From Holdemania massiliensis AP2 (GTDB lineage: Bacteria > Bacillota_I > Bacilli_A > Erysipelotrichales > Erysipelotrichaceae), in assembly GCF_000327285.1 (NCBI RefSeq), contig NZ_HE998568.1, forward strand, positions 274,072 through 309,132: DNA of 35,061 nt, given 5' to 3'. Each line of letters begins with the position of its first letter. The first letter of the stretch is position 1. The position numbers and the translations under genes were made by a program. The notes beneath the pieces were generated by a model. That model did no database searches and was not told the DNA's origin. It saw only the letters and a list, made by a program, of their open reading frames with translations. Positions 33,323-35,061 of this stretch are shown here, piece by piece.

Positions 33323-33366
33323 GTCCGGGGAAATCTGCAGTGCGGATCCCGGACGTTTTTATTTAT
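33323..33366 (+). terminator. Terminator after the dehydrogenase homologue
   Basis: GTCCGGG (33323-33329) pairs with CCCGGAC (33348-33354), followed by G and a T run (33356-33360). It lies 17 nt after the stop codon. Confidence 0.85.
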
Positions 33367-33372
33367 AAACTT

Positions 33373-33412
33373 TCAGGTTTGCGTTCATCCATGATTCAAA
33401 GACAAAACCTGA
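33373..33412. repeat. Inverted repeat in the convergent intergenic region
   Basis: TCAGGTTT (33373-33380) and AAACCTGA (33405-33412) form an 8-bp stem with a 24-nt loop, between the two terminators. It has no T run of its own; a secondary terminator arm or chance are equally possible. Confidence 0.35.
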
Positions 33413-33427
33413 GCGGTTTTGCCAAAG

Positions 33428-33489
33428 AAAAAAACGCTCTGTTTCTGACAGGAAATCAATTTCCGTCCTACCGCAGCCGCGTTTTTTTT
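33428..33489 (-). terminator. Terminator after the coiled-coil M23 gene
   Basis: An outer stem AAAAAAACGC (33428-33437) with GCGTTTTTTT (33479-33488) encloses a strong inner hairpin, GAC-GGAAAT (33447-33456) with ATTTCC-GTC (33459-33467). On the minus strand the outer arm ends in a T run, about 70 nt past the stop at 33559. Confidence 0.7.
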
Positions 33490-33558
33490 CTCTTCGCAAG
33501 GAAACGGATTGGTTTTTAATCTATCCCTTTCCTGCTGTTTTGTCAATTACCGGTTTGC

Positions 33559-34920
33559 TTAGTATCCGAAAACGGTTTCCGGTTTTACACGGCAAGGGGC
33601 TCCGACATTAGAGCACAGCCGGTTTAATCCTGCCGCTCCCCAGCCGGCGCCGAAGGCCAGATCACCGCTCCAGCTGCTGGCATAGCTTTCCAAGGACATG
33701 GTTCCCAGCTTGAACACTTCCACATGCACGTGAGCGCCGGTCACATTGCCGGATTTGCCGATGGTTCCGATCTGATCCCCGGCATCGACCACTCTTCCGG
33801 TTGGCGCCGGACTTCCCGGACTCATATGCAGATATTTAACGGCATAGGTCACGTTGTTGATGCTTGTCAAGAGGTACACCTGATTTCCGCCGCCGCGGCT
33901 GCCGCCCTGGGCTTCGCCGCAGGAATTGCCGATGTAGCCATCGTTGGAACAGCCGTCCGCACTCGCCAGCACAACGCCGTTGCCGGCCGCAAAAATCGGT
34001 GTTCCGACACCCGCCGCAATATCCATACCCAGATGGACTCCGCCATTGACATTCAGGCCATAATGCCAGGTTCCGGCGGACAGACGGCCGCTGTTTGTCG
34101 GCCGGGTAAAGCCGCTGGAAGTCAGAATTGAACCCAGTCCTAAGGAGCTGAGCATGCCTTTCAGCTCGCTCAGGCTGCCTGAAATCTGATTGCCCTGCGC
34201 TTCCAGTTCCGCTGCTTGTTCTTCATATTTCTTCTGCGCCAGCTCCGCCGTCGCTTTTAAGCTGACAACCTGGCGCTTCTTGGCTTCGACATCCGTCTTG
34301 GTCGCTTCCAGCTCTTCCTTTTCAATGTTGAGCTGTTCTTTGTCGGCATTCAGCTGATCCATCAGCGTCTTTAATTCTTCCAGCGATTTCTTATCATAAT
34401 TCATGATGTCGTTGACGCCCTGAATCCGCCGTAAAAGCGAAGTGAAGTCCTCTGCGCCCATCAGAAAGTCCAGAAATTGATTGGTATGCAGCGTCTGCTG
34501 GGATCGCACCAGCCGCTGTTCCACCTTTTCCCGCAATGCGTTAATTTCGTTTTCCTTTTGCAGAATCTGTTCTTCCAAAGCGGCAATCGAAGCTTCCTTT
34601 TCTACAATTTGAGCGTTTAAGGAATTGATCTGCGACTGCAGTGAGGAAATCTGTGAATCATAGTTTCTGATTTCCTGTCCGACCTTCGCCAGATCTTCTT
34701 CGATTTCTTTGCGCTTCTTTTTGATTTCATTCAATTCGTTCTGCAGTTCATTGTTGCGCTTCGACGCGTAGTTCTGACATTCCGTCTTCTGCGCTTCGGA
34801 CAAATCCGAACCGGAACACATTGTCAGATAATAAACATCCTCGTCCTCATCGGCCATGACCGGCAAGACCATGCCCAGAAGCAGGATGGCGCTCAATAAG
34901 ATCAGTCCCAGTTTTTTCAT
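33559..34920 (-). CDS. Coiled-coil M23 peptidoglycan hydrolase next to ftsX (EnvC-like)
   Basis: A 453-residue secreted protein: signal peptide (MKKLGLILLSAILLLGMVLPVMA), a short Cys-bearing stretch, a long coiled coil (about 40-245) with a non-helical break near NQFLDFLMGAEDF typical of EnvC/PcsB-like proteins, a Gly/Ser linker, and a C-terminal M23 domain. Zinc and catalytic residues are present: His296-x3-Asp300, His365, His397-x-His399. Thus it should be an active hydrolase, unlike the degenerate EnvC activators. A Cys-containing insert (CSNDGYIGNSC) sits inside the M23 core. The ATG overlaps the ftsX stop (ATGA), and FtsEX probably controls it. ATG 34920 is 5 nt after GAGGTGG. Confidence 0.9.
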   Translation of the reverse strand: MKKLGLILLSAILLLGMVLPVMADEDEDVYYLTMCSGSDLSEAQKTECQNYASKRNNELQNELNEIKKKRKEIEEDLAKVGQEIRNYDSQISSLQSQINSLNAQIVEKEASIAALEEQILQKENEINALREKVEQRLVRSQQTLHTNQFLDFLMGAEDFTSLLRRIQGVNDIMNYDKKSLEELKTLMDQLNADKEQLNIEKEELEATKTDVEAKKRQVVSLKATAELAQKKYEEQAAELEAQGNQISGSLSELKGMLSSLGLGSILTSSGFTRPTNSGRLSAGTWHYGLNVNGGVHLGMDIAAGVGTPIFAAGNGVVLASADGCSNDGYIGNSCGEAQGGSRGGGNQVYLLTSINNVTYAVKYLHMSPGSPAPTGRVVDAGDQIGTIGKSGNVTGAHVHVEVFKLGTMSLESYASSWSGDLAFGAGWGAAGLNRLCSNVGAPCRVKPETVFGY

Positions 34921-35061
34921 CGTTTCCACCTCAGATATTTTGTTACCGACATGAAGCTGCCGATCAATCCGACCGCCATCCCGATGCCTAATAAGATTAA
35001 CGACAGCTGCAGCACAAATGGATGCGGCGGCGTCAGCTTAAACATCTCTGAAAACAGCACC
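34917..35061 (-). CDS. ftsX: Cell-division protein FtsX, C-terminal fragment
   Basis: The last 47 codons of a gene entering from the right edge, read on the minus strand and ending in TGA at 34917-34919. The product contains one membrane helix (LSLILLGIGMAVGLIGSFMSV) and ends KYLRWKR, the position and pattern of the last FtsX helix and its short cytoplasmic tail. Its stop overlaps the start of the coiled-coil M23 gene by ATGA. FtsX with FtsE normally transmits ATP-driven conformational changes to a wall hydrolase, which fits the neighbour. Most of the gene is outside the window. Confidence 0.75.
   Translation of the reverse strand, partial: VLFSEMFKLTPPHPFVLQLSLILLGIGMAVGLIGSFMSVTKYLRWKR

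Overview
The window reads as chromosomal DNA of a low-GC-lineage Gram-positive bacterium (Bacillota) with mid-range base composition. Gene content and order resemble gut Erysipelotrichia (Holdemania-like); that placement is an inference from protein style and synteny, as no rRNA is present. Nearly all genes are housekeeping or envelope genes. No phage, insertion sequence, CRISPR array or tRNA was seen.

Left part (1-4.8 kb): a plus-strand pair of glycosyltransferases (a CpoA-like GT4 enzyme and a UgtP/MGDG-synthase-like GT28 enzyme) converges on phosphoglucomutase (pgcA) and HPr (ptsH). Together these cover glucose-phosphate supply to membrane glycolipids. A strong catabolite-responsive element lies between ptsH and pgcA.

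Central part (4.9-14.5 kb): a long minus-strand run, in transcription order rpsF-ssb-rpsR, a terminator, then yybS-gdpP-rplI-dnaB-(G5/M23 peptidase)-walJ-htrA-rlmH. This joins the replication/c-di-AMP cluster to the tail of the classical wal operon, but walR, walK, walH and walI are absent and a LysM/G5/M23 wall hydrolase stands in their place.

Middle (14.7-24.1 kb): a Cys-rich lipoprotein, an alaR-alaT-like Lrp regulator/aminotransferase operon, two paralogous FtsX/MacB-type ABC modules in tandem (ATPases about 97% identical, permeases diverged outside the membrane), and a kinase-less PASTA-domain membrane protein apparently co-transcribed with the second module.

Right part (24.4-35 kb): a heavily decayed recQ pseudogene; a lipoprotein with an NAD(P)H-quinone-reductase-type flavodoxin fold, whose leader carries three tandem 38-bp hairpin-forming repeats; uvrB; an S41 C-terminal processing protease; a Cache-type diguanylate cyclase divergent from an atypical 2-hydroxyacid-dehydrogenase homologue; a coiled-coil M23 peptidase; and the 3' end of ftsX at the window edge. 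The ftsX-M23-ctp-uvrB arrangement appears interrupted by the diguanylate cyclase/dehydrogenase pair.

The most unusual signals are the covarying tandem hairpins at 26793-26906, the duplicated ABC modules with signs of gene conversion, the dehydrogenase homologue lacking its catalytic residues, and the recQ ruin.
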